Position numbers and translations under genes: made by a program. The notes below the pieces were generated by a model. The model made no database searches. It was not told the DNA's origin and saw only the letters and a list, made by a program, of their open reading frames with translations. Shown one piece after another: positions 17,587 through 26,043 of a stretch of DNA of 64,000 nt (the first letter of the stretch is position 1; each line of letters begins with the position of its first letter). This DNA comes from UBA2137 sp963740205 (lineage in GTDB: Bacteria; Pseudomonadota; Alphaproteobacteria; Micavibrionales; Micavibrionaceae), in contig CAVUDD010000002.1 of NCBI GenBank assembly GCA_963740205.1, positions 1 through 64,000 of the forward strand, in the 5' to 3' direction.

Positions 17587-20010
17587 ATGATTACGCTAAG
17601 CGCATCCGATGAAAAAAAATCTAAACTTCCTGTTCTTCCTCTTCGTGACATAGTCGTCTTTCCACATATGATTGTCCCTCTTTTTGTGGGACGTGAAAAG
17701 TCGGTTAATGCGCTTGAAAAAGTGATGAAGGACGAAAAGAAAATTCTTCTTTTGACGCAAAAATCACCGTCTGTTGATGATCCGGCTGGTGATGACTTAT
17801 TCGAGATAGGGGTGGAGGGCACAATTCTTCAGCTTCTTAAGTTACCTGATGGGACTGTGAAGGTTCTTGTAGAAGGGATTGATCGTATTAAAGCCGAGAA
17901 TATTGTCGAGGTCAAAGACGGTTATCTTGAAGGTGATTACGTTGGTGTGAAGGACGAAACGCCTTGGAATGATGAGTTGCAAGCCTTGGCGCGCGCAGCG
18001 CTTGCCCAGTTTGAGCAATATGTGAAACTTAACAAGAAGATACCTCCAGAGGTTATGGTTTCACTTCAACAGGTGAATGAACCAGCAAAGCTTGCTGATA
18101 CAATTGCGTCGCATTTGGTTCTTAAGATTGAAGACAAGCAAAAGATTTTAGAAGCTGGCAATACAGCTGAGCGTCTTGAGTTGATTTACTCTTTTATGGA
18201 GGGTGAAATTGGTGTTCTTCAGGTCGAGAAGAAAATTCGTAGTCGCGTAAAGCGCCAAATGGAAAAAACCCAACGCGAGTATTATCTGAACGAGCAAATG
18301 AAGGCTATTCAGAAGGAGTTAGGTGAGGGCGAAGCCGATGAGATGGCCGAGCTTGAAAAGCGTATTGAGGAAACAAAACTTTCCAAGGATGCTAAAGAAA
18401 AGGCAACTGCCGAAATCAAGAAATTAAAACAAATGAGCCCGATGTCTGCAGAGGCAACGGTTATTCGTAACTACCTTGATTGGCTATTGGCCGTGCCGTG
18501 GAAGAAATATTCCAAAGTAAAGGCGGACATCAAAGAGGCCAAGAAGGTTCTCGATGAGGAGCATTTTGGCCTAGAGAAGGTCAAAGAGCGCATCCTTGAG
18601 TATCTTGCAGTACAAAGCAGGACGCCACAGGTTCAGGGCCCTATATTGTGCCTAGTAGGTCCTCCAGGTGTTGGTAAGACATCACTTGGGCGCTCAATTG
18701 CAAATGCTACAAACCGTAATTTTGTCCGTATGTCTTTAGGTGGTGTGCGTGACGAAAGTGAAATTCGCGGACATAGACGAACGTATATTGGCGCAATGCC
18801 TGGTAAGGTTATCCAGAGCATGAAAAAGGCTAAAACGTCCAATCCTCTTTTCTTGTTGGATGAAGTAGACAAGTTGGGTTCTGATTGGCGTGGAGACCCA
18901 AGCTCTGCGTTGCTAGAGGTTCTTGATCCTGAGCAAAATAGTACATTTAACGACCACTACCTTGAGCTTGATTACGATTTGTCCAAGACAATGTTTGTAT
19001 GTACGGCCAACTCATTGGACATGCCACGCCCTTTATTGGATAGAATGGAGATTATTCGCATCTCTGGGTATATGGAGGAAGAAAAGCTTGAGATAGTTAA
19101 GCGTCATTTGTTGAATAAGCAAATGGAGGCAGCAGGTCTTAAGAAATCAGAGTTCTCTATTAATGACCAAGCTGTGCGCCATCTCATTCGTTATTACACG
19201 CGTGAGGCAGGTGTGCGTAATCTTGAACGCGAAATTGCAAATCTGTGCCGTAAGGCGATTAAGGAAATTCTTCTCAGTAAGAAGAAAAAGAAAATCGTTA
19301 TAACACTCCGCAACGTTGAAAAATATGCAGGTGTGCGTCGTCATCGCTTTGGTGCCGCTGATGAGGTTGACAAAATTGGTGTTGTGAATGGTTTGGCTTA
19401 CACAGAATCTGGCGGAGACCTTCTTTCTATTGAAGCTGTAACTATGCAGGGTAAGGATGCTAAGGTCACAACAACAGGTAACCTTAAAGAGGTTATGAAA
19501 GAATCTATTACGGTTGCTGAAATGTTGATTAAATCTCGTTCTCATCAATTTGGTTTGCACTATGACGAATTAAAGATGAAACAGATTCACGTCCACGTTC
19601 CTGAGGGTGCTATACCTAAGGACGGACCTTCGGCTGGTGCTGCTATGGTAACAGCAATTATTTCTGCGCTCACTGATATTCCGGTTCATAAAACTGTTGC
19701 GATGACTGGTGAGGTGAATTTGCGTGGACACGTAACCGCAATTGGTGGTCTCAAGGAGAAGCTTTTAGGTGCGCTTAGGGGAGGAATTAAAACTGTTCTT
19801 ATTCCAAAAGAGAATGAGAAAGACCTCGCAGATGTACCTGATAAGGTCAAAAAGGGCTTAAGAATCATTCCTGTCAGTACTATAGAAGAGGTTCTGGCAC
19901 AGGCTCTTTTACACCTTCCTGAGGCGATTGACCCTGATTCTGTAAAAGAAATAGAGGAAATTGCATCAAAAACGGCGGAAAACAAGGGCGAAGAGCTAAT
20001 TAGGCATTGA
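17587..20010 (+). CDS. lon: Lon ATP-dependent protease
   Basis: Cytosolic AAA+ serine protease for damaged and regulatory proteins. 807 residues from the ATG at 17587; a GTG at 17539 would add 16 residues and overlap the inverted repeat, so I prefer the ATG. Domains: N-terminal substrate-recognition domain (LPVLPLRDIVVFPHMIVPLF), coiled coil around 240-300, Walker A GPPGVGKT (358-365), Walker B LFLLDEVDK, and the protease domain with the Ser682 (DGPSAGAAM) and Lys725 (GGLKEKLLGALRGG) dyad, 43 residues apart as in E. coli. A terminator-like hairpin follows the stop. Confidence 0.97.
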   Translation: MITLSASDEKKSKLPVLPLRDIVVFPHMIVPLFVGREKSVNALEKVMKDEKKILLLTQKSPSVDDPAGDDLFEIGVEGTILQLLKLPDGTVKVLVEGIDRIKAENIVEVKDGYLEGDYVGVKDETPWNDELQALARAALAQFEQYVKLNKKIPPEVMVSLQQVNEPAKLADTIASHLVLKIEDKQKILEAGNTAERLELIYSFMEGEIGVLQVEKKIRSRVKRQMEKTQREYYLNEQMKAIQKELGEGEADEMAELEKRIEETKLSKDAKEKATAEIKKLKQMSPMSAEATVIRNYLDWLLAVPWKKYSKVKADIKEAKKVLDEEHFGLEKVKERILEYLAVQSRTPQVQGPILCLVGPPGVGKTSLGRSIANATNRNFVRMSLGGVRDESEIRGHRRTYIGAMPGKVIQSMKKAKTSNPLFLLDEVDKLGSDWRGDPSSALLEVLDPEQNSTFNDHYLELDYDLSKTMFVCTANSLDMPRPLLDRMEIIRISGYMEEEKLEIVKRHLLNKQMEAAGLKKSEFSINDQAVRHLIRYYTREAGVRNLEREIANLCRKAIKEILLSKKKKKIVITLRNVEKYAGVRRHRFGAADEVDKIGVVNGLAYTESGGDLLSIEAVTMQGKDAKVTTTGNLKEVMKESITVAEMLIKSRSHQFGLHYDELKMKQIHVHVPEGAIPKDGPSAGAAMVTAIISALTDIPVHKTVAMTGEVNLRGHVTAIGGLKEKLLGALRGGIKTVLIPKENEKDLADVPDKVKKGLRIIPVSTIEEVLAQALLHLPEAIDPDSVKEIEEIASKTAENKGEELIRH

Positions 20011-20056
20011 GTTAGCGTATTTTTAGGCGTACAAATGATTCTTAGAAATGGTCGTT

Positions 20057-20090
20057 AAGCCTATATTAGAAAACACTTACAGGCTTTTTT
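20057..20090 (+). terminator. Probable terminator after lon
   Basis: AAGCCT (20057-20062) pairs with AGGCTT (20081-20086) over an 18-base loop, followed by a T run to 20090. The stem is short, so termination may be weak. Confidence 0.5.
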
Positions 20091-20104
20091 ATCATTTCAA
20101 TCTG

Positions 20105-20132
20105 TTGCTCAGGTTGGGTACAGATTTATGTT
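20105..20132 (+). promoter_or_regulatory. Probable hupB promoter
   Basis: TTGCTC (20105-20110), 16-base spacer, TATGTT (20127-20132), ending 27 bases before the hupB ATG. It is in the gap after the lon terminator, which fits a separate promoter for the abundant HU protein. Confidence 0.4.
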
Positions 20133-20159
20133 TAAACTTTAAAAGCTAGGAGCACTCCT

Positions 20160-20438
20160 ATGAATAAATCAGAACTTATCAACTCAGTTGCTAAAAAAGC
20201 TGATCTTCCAAAAACAAAAGCACAAGACGCCCTTGAAGCTGTTATCGACAGCATCAAAGCATCACTTAAAAGTGGTAAAGAAGTACGTCTAGTTGGCTTT
20301 GGTACATTTAGCGTATCTAACCGTGCAGCGACAACTGGTCGTAACCCACGCACAGGCGAAGCAATCAAAATTCCTGCTTCAAAACGCGCTACATTCAAAG
20401 CAGGTAAAGACCTTAAGGATGCTGTAAACAAAAAATAA
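20160..20438 (+). CDS. hupB: DNA-binding protein HU
   Basis: Small nucleoid protein (92 residues) that bends DNA without sequence preference. The HU/IHF fold is plain: MNKSELINSVA start, VRLVGFGTFSVSNRAA, and the DNA-inserting arm GRNPRTGEAIKIPASK with the conserved Pro. It follows lon, as hupB does in many proteobacteria. A strong Shine-Dalgarno (TAGGAG) lies before the ATG and a good terminator follows the stop, so it is probably a single-gene unit. Confidence 0.96.
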   Translation: MNKSELINSVAKKADLPKTKAQDALEAVIDSIKASLKSGKEVRLVGFGTFSVSNRAATTGRNPRTGEAIKIPASKRATFKAGKDLKDAVNKK

Positions 20439-20465
20439 TTTTGTTTATTTCTAAGTTTTTAAAGG

Positions 20466-20490
20466 CGGTCAGCGTAAGCTGGCCGTTTTT
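20466..20490 (+). terminator. Intrinsic terminator after hupB
   Basis: CGGTCAGC (20466-20473), tetraloop GTAA, GCTGGCCG (20478-20485), then TTTTT and further T-rich sequence. Eight pairs including one G-T. Confidence 0.85.
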
Positions 20491-20544
20491 ATTTTTTAAA
20501 ACCACTTGATTTTTATTTTAAAGACGCGTATTTCAAACACTTCC

Positions 20545-20620
20545 GGGCGGTTAGCTCAGTTGGTAGAGCATCTCGTTTACACCGAGAGGGTCAGCGGTTC
20601 GAGCCCGTTACCGCCCACCA
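20545..20620 (+). tRNA. tRNA-Val (TAC)
   Basis: A 76-base tRNA. Acceptor GGGCGGT pairs with ACCGCCC, the D-arm is TAGCTCAGTTGGTAGAGCA, and the anticodon stem TCTCG/CGAGA holds the loop TTTACAC, anticodon TAC for valine. The T-arm GCGGTTCGAGCCCGT is slightly non-standard at its base. CCA is encoded (20618-20620). ispDF begins 30 bases later. Confidence 0.96.
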
Positions 20621-20650
20621 TCCTTCGCAGTAAATTTGCGAAAGTTAAAG

Positions 20651-21781
20651 ATGAAAAATATTTCAGCCATTATTGTTGCAGCAGGCCAATCTTCCCGCAT
20701 GGGGAGTGAGGTTCCAAAACCTTATTTGGGTTTGGGTGATAAAACAGTCTTGCGCTATTCTGTAGAGGCCTTTCTTTCTCATCCGCTTATTAGCGAAGTT
20801 CAGGTAATAATTCATACGGATCATGAGAATTTATATGAGAAAGCAATTGAAGGCTTAAGCCTCAATAAACCTGTTGTTGGCGGTACATCTAGAGGGCAGA
20901 GCGTACTTAATGGTCTTAAGGCTATATCAGGTGAGTATGTGCTTATACATGATGGAGCAAGGCCATTTATTTTCCACGAAGTTATAAGCAGAGCAATCCA
21001 ATCTATGGAACAAAACCCTAAAGCCGGATGTGTCCCTGTTTTGCCAGTGCAAGATACCCTCCGCAGTCAAGTTGGAAGGCACCCTGATCGCTCTGAACTA
21101 GTCAGAGTGCAAACACCTCAGGGATTTTCCTTAAAAGTGCTCCTAGAGGCTTATAACGCTAATCAATCTGATTTTACGGATGACGCAGGTGTGTTTGAAA
21201 GTTATGGGGGTGATATCGTTCATTACAATGGATCCGAAAGGCTTTTTAAAATTACAACAACCGAAGATTACGAGCGAGCAAGGGCAATGAGTGAAGGTAA
21301 TAGGCTATTTAAAACTGGGCAAGGGTTTGATGTTCATAAATTTGCCGATGATGGTGACGCAGTTATACTGGGAGGCATATCAATTCCACATGAAAAAGGT
21401 CTTGAAGGTCATTCCGATGCAGATGTGGTTCTACATGCTTTGACCGATGCCATACTTGGGACAATTGGCGCAGGCGATATTGGTGATCATTTTCCGCCAT
21501 CTGATGATAAATGGAGAGGGGCGCAATCATCACTTTTTGTGGGTGAGGCTTTGCGTCTTTTAAAGGAGAAGGGCGGGGAAGCGGTTAATGCAGATATAAC
21601 GGTTATTTGTGAAGCTCCAAAATTGATGAATTATAAAGCTAAGATGAAAACTAGAATTGCCGAATTGCTTAGTGTGGGCGAAGAATGCGTTAACATTAAG
21701 GCGACGACCACTGAAGGCTTAGGGTTTACTGGGCGTGGTGAAGGAATAGCTGCGCAGGCAATCGTAACGGTTAAGATATAA
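20651..21781 (+). CDS. ispDF: Bifunctional IspD/IspF isoprenoid enzyme
   Basis: Fusion of two enzymes of the MEP pathway: IspD makes CDP-methylerythritol from MEP and CTP, and IspF cyclises CDP-ME 2-phosphate. 376 residues from the ATG at 20651. The IspD part (about 1-215) shows the nucleotide loop IIVAAGQSSRMG with PKPYLGLG and HDGARPF. The IspF part (about 220-376) shows GQGFDVHKF, the metal-binding GHSDADVVLHALTDA, and GAGDIGDHFPPSD. The fusion is common in alphaproteobacteria. ispE, whose product acts between the two steps, starts 5 bases downstream. Confidence 0.96.
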   Translation: MKNISAIIVAAGQSSRMGSEVPKPYLGLGDKTVLRYSVEAFLSHPLISEVQVIIHTDHENLYEKAIEGLSLNKPVVGGTSRGQSVLNGLKAISGEYVLIHDGARPFIFHEVISRAIQSMEQNPKAGCVPVLPVQDTLRSQVGRHPDRSELVRVQTPQGFSLKVLLEAYNANQSDFTDDAGVFESYGGDIVHYNGSERLFKITTTEDYERARAMSEGNRLFKTGQGFDVHKFADDGDAVILGGISIPHEKGLEGHSDADVVLHALTDAILGTIGAGDIGDHFPPSDDKWRGAQSSLFVGEALRLLKEKGGEAVNADITVICEAPKLMNYKAKMKTRIAELLSVGEECVNIKATTTEGLGFTGRGEGIAAQAIVTVKI

Positions 21782-21786
21782 GCTCT

Positions 21787-22588
21787 ATGCACATTTTCGC
21801 ACCAGCAAAAATTAATCTTACATTCAAGGTAAAGGGTAAGCTTAATAACGGATTTCATGACCTTGAGAGTGTGGTCGCTTTTGCTGATATTTCAGATGAA
21901 ATCATTCTTTCTCCGTCACCTCAATTCATTTATGAAGTCGATGGACCTTTTGCCCATCATGTTCCTAAGGATATTGAGAGTGATTTAGCTGTAAGGGCAG
22001 TGCGATTATTTGAAAAACATGCGCAGGTTACGGTTAAACAGCATATAAAACTTACCAAGAATATTCCTGTAGGGGCGGGGCTTGGAGGAGGCTCTAGCGA
22101 TGCTGCAAGTATGCTGAAAGCCCTTGATGAACTATACGAAACAAATCTTTCTGAAGATGCTCTATGTCAGATAGGAAAGAGTTCTAGGTAGCGATGTTCC
22201 TGTCTGTATAAGGGGGCGTCCAACGCTTGTTGAGGGGGAAGGGGATAAACTTTCAGAAACCCAACTTCCTTATGAAGGAGTTCTGTTGCTGGTGTGGCCA
22301 AATGCCCATTGCTCAACACAGGCGGTTTTTCGAGCCTTTGAATCAAATCCACCCCAAGAAAATCATCCAAATGATCTTATCCCTGCAGCTCTTTCTTTAT
22401 GTCCTATAATTGGTGAATGTCTGAATGCAATTACGCAATGTAGGGATGCTAAACATATATCTATGAGTGGCAGTGGAAGTACCTGTTTTGCTGTTTTTGA
22501 TTCGTCAGAATTGGCTCAAAAGTATGCTTTAGACCTTAAGAAAAGCTATCCTGAATGGTGGATCCAAACGGCCGAAATTCTGTCTTAA
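21787..22588 (+). CDS. ispE: 4-diphosphocytidyl-2-C-methyl-D-erythritol kinase, frameshifted
   Basis: GHMP-family kinase that phosphorylates CDP-methylerythritol, the step between IspD and IspF. The start FAPAKINLTFKV and the ATP loop PVGAGLGGGSSDAA are intact, and the C-terminal half has LGSDVPVCI and the SGSGSTCFAVF motif. One extra base near 22185 (before CTAGGTAGC) shifts the frame, giving a premature stop at 22189-22191; removing it restores a protein of about 266 residues, within the usual IspE range. The enzyme is essential where MEP is the only isoprenoid route, so an assembly error is the likely cause. Confidence 0.9.
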
Positions 22589-22647
22589 TAATTATTTAAG
22601 ATTCTCCTTATATGTTGGGGTCATAAGAAGTGATCAGGGAGAAAAAA

Positions 22648-22782
22648 ATGGCACGTAAATTTACAATCAATAACAAAAGACTTGAGAGCGGACGTTTCGA
22701 GATGATTGTCTCACATTTCCGCGTAAACAGCGATAGTATGACCGACATTGGTCAAGGGCTTCCAATTCCTGTGGGACATTAA
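22648..22782 (+). CDS. Unknown 44-residue small protein
   Basis: Short open reading frame in the gap between ispE and ald. A good Shine-Dalgarno (CAGGGAGAAAAAA) stands just before the ATG. The protein begins MARKFTINN, is basic in the first third, and ends DIGQGLPIPVGH. It has no membrane helix, no cysteine and no family I recognise. The N-terminus is like that of the next small gene (MARKF and MGRTF), and both end in Gly/Pro-containing tails, so the two may be a related pair. Evidence that it is translated is the RBS and the pairing. Confidence 0.5.
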   Translation: MARKFTINNKRLESGRFEMIVSHFRVNSDSMTDIGQGLPIPVGH

Positions 22783-22850
22783 GAGTTTTTTAAGACTAAT
22801 TTCTTATACTTAATGAAGAATAAAAGGAAAGTCGGCGAGGAGAACAGAAA

Positions 22851-22979
22851 ATGGGAAGAACATTTAAGCCAATGAGAGATGGAGCGATGCAGGTTACGGG
22901 AATTAGTTTTTCTAATTCAGGTTTACCAGCTCCAAGTTTTAACTTCAGCAATTCAGGCCCTCAAACACCGGGTTTTTAA
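22851..22979 (+). CDS. Unknown 42-residue small protein with an internal repeat
   Basis: Second small reading frame in the ispE-ald gap, 68 bases after the first. The sequence GGCGAGGAGAACAGAAA before the ATG is a strong ribosome site. The protein starts MGRTFKPMRDG and its C-terminal half is an imperfect duplication: FSNSGLPAPSF then FSNSGPQTPGF. It is rich in Ser, Asn, Gly, Pro and Phe, lacks Cys, and is not hydrophobic enough for a membrane helix. I do not recognise it. The terminator hairpin at 23010 closes the unit. Confidence 0.5.
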   Translation: MGRTFKPMRDGAMQVTGISFSNSGLPAPSFNFSNSGPQTPGF

Positions 22980-23009
22980 CATATAGAATTCTACGCAAAG
23001 CAATGGTAT

Positions 23010-23043
23010 AAACCCTCATAAACTTAATTTTATGAGGGTTTTT
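23010..23043 (+). terminator. Intrinsic terminator whose 3' arm carries the ald ribosome site
   Basis: A 13-base perfect stem, AAACCCTCATAAA (23010-23022) with TTTATGAGGGTTT (23029-23041), a 6-base loop and a short T run. The right arm holds GAGGG, which sits 8 bases before the ald ATG at 23047 and would serve as its Shine-Dalgarno. Folding would stop transcription or hide the ribosome site. Confidence 0.7.
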
Positions 23044-23046
23044 GTT

Positions 23047-24168
23047 ATGCGAATAGGTGTTCCAAGAGAAATCAAAAAACAGGAAAACCGTGTGGGGCTT
23101 GTTCCTGCATCGGTTAAAGAGCTAGCCAATCACGGTCATAGTATTCTGGTTGAAACAAATGCGGGTGCCGCAATTGGTTTTGATGATTCTGCATACATAG
23201 ATGCAGGAGCAACAATCGCCTCATCTGCAAAAGAGGTTTTCGATAGCAGTGATATGATTGTGAAGGTGAAAGAGCCTCAGCCTCAAGAATGTGAAATGCT
23301 TTCTGAAGGGCAAATCCTTTTCACTTATCTTCACCTTGCCCCAGACCCAGATCAGGCTAAAGCTCTTATAAAGTCAAAATGTGTGGCTATTGCCTATGAA
23401 ACAGTGACAGGTTCAAACGGTAGGGGCCTACCTCTACTTGCGCCAATGAGTGAGGTTGCAGGAAGGTTGGCAACGCAAGAGGGCGCGCATTATCTCCAAA
23501 AGCATTTGGGTGGATTAGGTAAGTTAACAGGCGGTGTTCCTGGTGTTGAACCATGTAATGTTTTGGTTCTTGGTGGTGGTATTGCAGGATTTAACGCGGC
23601 AAGAATGGCTGTCGGTCTTGAGGCAAATGTGACTATTCTCGAGCGCTCAGCCGATCGGATGCGCGAGTTAGATGATTATTTTAAGGGGCGCGCACAAATT
23701 GTGTATTCAACAGAGGACGCAATTGAGCGTTATGCCTATGAAGCGGATATGGTCATTGGTGCGGTTCTGATTCCAGGTGCGTCTGCACCAAAGCTTATTA
23801 CAAAAGAAATGTTACCAGGTATGAAAGATGGTTGTGTCATAGTTGATATTGCTATCGATCAGGGCGGATGTTTCGAGACAAGTAAGCCAACGACTCATGC
23901 CGATCCTATTTATGAAGTCGATGGTGTGATTCATTATTGTGTTGCCAATATGCCTGGAGCAGTGCCTTTGACATCTGCGTTGGCATTGAATAACGCGGTT
24001 TTGCCATATGCTATAAGGCTCGCTAACAAGGGCTGGAAGCAGGCTTTGCTTGAAGATCCTAACTTTATGAACGGTCTGAATGTCTGTATGGGAAAAATTA
24101 CCCATAAAGATGTTGCAGAGTCTCTGAAAATGGACTACATAAAGAACCCGCTGGAGTTAGCAGCGTAA
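23047..24168 (+). CDS. ald: Alanine dehydrogenase
   Basis: NAD-dependent enzyme interconverting L-alanine and pyruvate plus ammonia. 373 residues from the ATG at 23047; an ATG at 23032 lies inside the terminator stem and would add an implausible MRVFV. Catalytic and substrate residues are visible: Arg15 (ENRVGL), Lys75 (VKVKEP) and His96 (YLHLAPD). The Rossmann loop is VLVLGGGIAGFNAARMA at about 168, and MPGAVPLTSALALNN, near residue 300, is characteristic. Transhydrogenase PntA is related, but length and residues favour Ald. It is a single gene between a terminator and tRNA-Asp. Confidence 0.96.
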   Translation: MRIGVPREIKKQENRVGLVPASVKELANHGHSILVETNAGAAIGFDDSAYIDAGATIASSAKEVFDSSDMIVKVKEPQPQECEMLSEGQILFTYLHLAPDPDQAKALIKSKCVAIAYETVTGSNGRGLPLLAPMSEVAGRLATQEGAHYLQKHLGGLGKLTGGVPGVEPCNVLVLGGGIAGFNAARMAVGLEANVTILERSADRMRELDDYFKGRAQIVYSTEDAIERYAYEADMVIGAVLIPGASAPKLITKEMLPGMKDGCVIVDIAIDQGGCFETSKPTTHADPIYEVDGVIHYCVANMPGAVPLTSALALNNAVLPYAIRLANKGWKQALLEDPNFMNGLNVCMGKITHKDVAESLKMDYIKNPLELAA

Positions 24169-24180
24169 ACATTCCCTTAT

Positions 24181-24257
24181 GCGGGTGTAGTTCAGTTGGT
24201 TAGAACGCCTGCCTGTCACGCAGGAGGTCGCGGGTTCGAGTCCCGTCACTCGCGCCA
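24181..24257 (+). tRNA. tRNA-Asp (GTC)
   Basis: A 77-base tRNA. Acceptor GCGGGTG pairs with CACTCGC (one G-T), the anticodon stem CCTGC/GCAGG holds the loop CTGTCAC, anticodon GTC for aspartate, and the T-arm is GCGGGTTCGAGTCCCGT. Discriminator G and CCA are encoded (24254-24257). It starts 12 bases after the ald stop, so the two could share a transcript, which the following terminator would close. Confidence 0.97.
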
Positions 24258-24279
24258 CTTTTTTAAAAAGTGATTTAAG

Positions 24280-24303
24280 AAGCGGCTTTAAGCCGCTTTT
24301 TTT
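24280..24303 (+). terminator. Intrinsic terminator after tRNA-Asp
   Basis: AAGCGGCT (24280-24287), loop TTA, AGCCGCTT (24291-24298), followed by T's to 24303. An eight-pair perfect stem. It separates the ald/tRNA unit from the nuo operon; about 110 bases of AT-rich sequence then lead to nuoA and probably hold the nuo promoter. Confidence 0.85.
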
Positions 24304-24412
24304 ATTTCTCTCATTCGGTAACACAGAAAATGCATTTTTTTGTGCATCACCTTGTATTTATATTAGGTTTTCTATAGATATGTGCGGGTAAACCCTTAAA
24401 ATCAAATCTGCC

Positions 24413-24784
24413 ATGGCATCTTCTGAATTTTTAGCAAATTATTTTCCTATCCTCGTATTCCTGATTATCGCATCGGGTATGTCGCTTGTGATGTTGATTG
24501 CATCTCTTGTTGTTGCCAAACAAAAACCTGACCCCGAGAAATTAACGGCTTATGAGTGTGGCTTTGATGCCTTTGATGATGCGCGTTCTAAATTTGATGT
24601 GCGTTTTTATCTTGTGGCTATTTTGTTCATTATTTTTGATCTGGAAATTGCCTTTCTTTTTCCTTGGGCGATAAGCCTTGGTGACATTGGCCTATTTGGA
24701 TTTTGGTCAATGATGATATTTTTAGGGGTTCTAACAATTGGCTTCATTTATGAGTGGAGCAAGGGGGCCCTTGATTGGGAATAA
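24413..24784 (+). CDS. nuoA: NADH-quinone oxidoreductase subunit A
   Basis: Small membrane subunit of complex I (123 residues). Three hydrophobic helices are visible, at about 8-35, 62-85 and 92-115. The family motif YECGFDAFDDARSKFDVRFY, in the loop before helix 2, contains the conserved Cys and acids, and LFIIFDLEIAFLFPW is the second-helix signature. It opens the nuo operon, about 110 bases after the tRNA-Asp terminator, and nuoB starts 4 bases after it ends. Confidence 0.96.
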   Translation: MASSEFLANYFPILVFLIIASGMSLVMLIASLVVAKQKPDPEKLTAYECGFDAFDDARSKFDVRFYLVAILFIIFDLEIAFLFPWAISLGDIGLFGFWSMMIFLGVLTIGFIYEWSKGALDWE

Positions 24785-24788
24785 GATA

Positions 24789-25365
24789 ATGAGTCACGAA
24801 CGTAAAGTCATAGATGCACCAGATGCGTTATTAAGAACAGACGTAAAGCTTCCGCCTGCAAAACAACAAGATGTTGTGGCAGCGGCTTTATCCAAATCCG
24901 TTCAAGACAAGGGGTATGTTCTGACATCTGCTGATAAGCTGTTTGACTGGGCAAGAACTGGTTCTCTGTGGCCTATGACATTTGGTTTGGCGTGTTGTGC
25001 AGTTGAAATGATACATTCCTACATGAGTCGCTATGACCTTGACCGCTTTGGTATATTTCCACGTCCAAGTCCGCGTCAATCCGATGTGATGATTGTTGCG
25101 GGAACGCTAACGAACAAAATGGCACCTGCGCTTCGCCGTGTGTATGACCAAATGCCCGAGCCACGTTGGGTGATATCAATGGGGTCATGTGCAAATGGTG
25201 GCGGCTATTACCATTATTCTTATTCTGTTGTGCGTGGCTGTGATCGTATTGTCCCTGTTGATATTTATGTGCCAGGATGTCCACCAACTGCTGAGGCTCT
25301 TGTGTATGGGCTTGTTACAACTTCAAAAGAAAATTCAACGCGAAGATACGCGTATAGTCAGGTAA
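24789..25365 (+). CDS. nuoB: NADH-quinone oxidoreductase subunit B, frameshifted near the end
   Basis: Carries the terminal 4Fe-4S cluster N2 next to the quinone site. From the ATG at 24789 the ligands are clear: two Cys in GLACCAVEM, one in GSCANGGG and one in YVPGCPPTAEAL. After ALVYGL the annotated frame becomes unlike NuoB, but a one-base change near 25314 restores QLQKKIQREDTRIVR and a stop at 25363-25365. That tail is the normal NuoB C-terminus and leaves nuoC cleanly 9 bases downstream. Without the correction the frame would run to 25415 and overlap nuoC by 41 bases. Confidence 0.94.
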
Positions 25366-25374
25366 TCAAATTAA

Positions 25375-26043
25375 ATGACATTCACTACGAAAGATATTTT
25401 TGTCGAATTGGCTGAGCACGTTCAGGAAGAAACTGATGGTGCGGTAACGTCGTTCGACTTTATCAATGGTGAGTTGATTTTAAATGCGCGTAAGGAAAAT
25501 TTAAAAAAGCTTCTCGTTTTTTTGCGTGATGATCCTGAGTGCCAGTTCGAGCAATTGGTGGATGTGTGTGGTGTGGATTACCCTAATGAGGTTGAACGCT
25601 TTACGCTTGTTTATAATTTGCTCTCTATGCGTCAAAACCAACGCATACGTGTAAAAATCACCACCGATGAGGATACACCTGTACCAAGTGTTGCAACATT
25701 ATTCGCCTGTGCAAATTGGGCGGAGCGTGAAATTTGGGATTTATACGGTGTTATGTTTGAAGGGCATCCTGATCACCGACGTTTATTAACAGATTATGGA
25801 TTTGAGGGTCATCCTTTGCGTAAAGACTTTCCGTTAACTGGATTTGTAGAGCTTCGTTATGACGAAGAGCAAAAGCGTGTTGTGTACGAACCTGTAAAAT
25901 TGACACAAGATTTCCGTATGTTTGATAACCTAAGCCCATGGGAAGGATTGACGACTATGCAACTTCCTGGGGATGAAAAGGCTGTCGTTCCTGAGCATGG
26001 TTATATGCCCACTAACAAAAACGTTAGAGAGGGCGGTAAGTAA
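25375..26043 (+). CDS. nuoC: NADH-quinone oxidoreductase subunit C
   Basis: Peripheral-arm subunit with no cofactor that supports NuoD. 222 residues, with the 30-kDa family signature: ERFTLVYNLLS, then NWAEREIWDLYGVMFEGHPD and HPLRKDFPLTGFVELRYD. The C-terminal tail after PWEG is longer than in many bacteria (about 30 more residues). NuoC and NuoD are separate genes here, unlike the fused NuoCD of E. coli. Its stop abuts the nuoD start (26044) with no gap. Confidence 0.96.
   Translation: MTFTTKDIFVELAEHVQEETDGAVTSFDFINGELILNARKENLKKLLVFLRDDPECQFEQLVDVCGVDYPNEVERFTLVYNLLSMRQNQRIRVKITTDEDTPVPSVATLFACANWAEREIWDLYGVMFEGHPDHRRLLTDYGFEGHPLRKDFPLTGFVELRYDEEQKRVVYEPVKLTQDFRMFDNLSPWEGLTTMQLPGDEKAVVPEHGYMPTNKNVREGGK

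Noticed and set aside
23032..23046. Upstream ATG for alanine dehydrogenase
   Set aside because: It is within the terminator stem, and Ald proteins start with the MRIGVPREIK sequence found at 23047.
24738..24788. N-terminal extension of nuoB into nuoA
   Set aside because: It reads nuoA codons out of frame; the ATG at 24789 gives the normal NuoB start.
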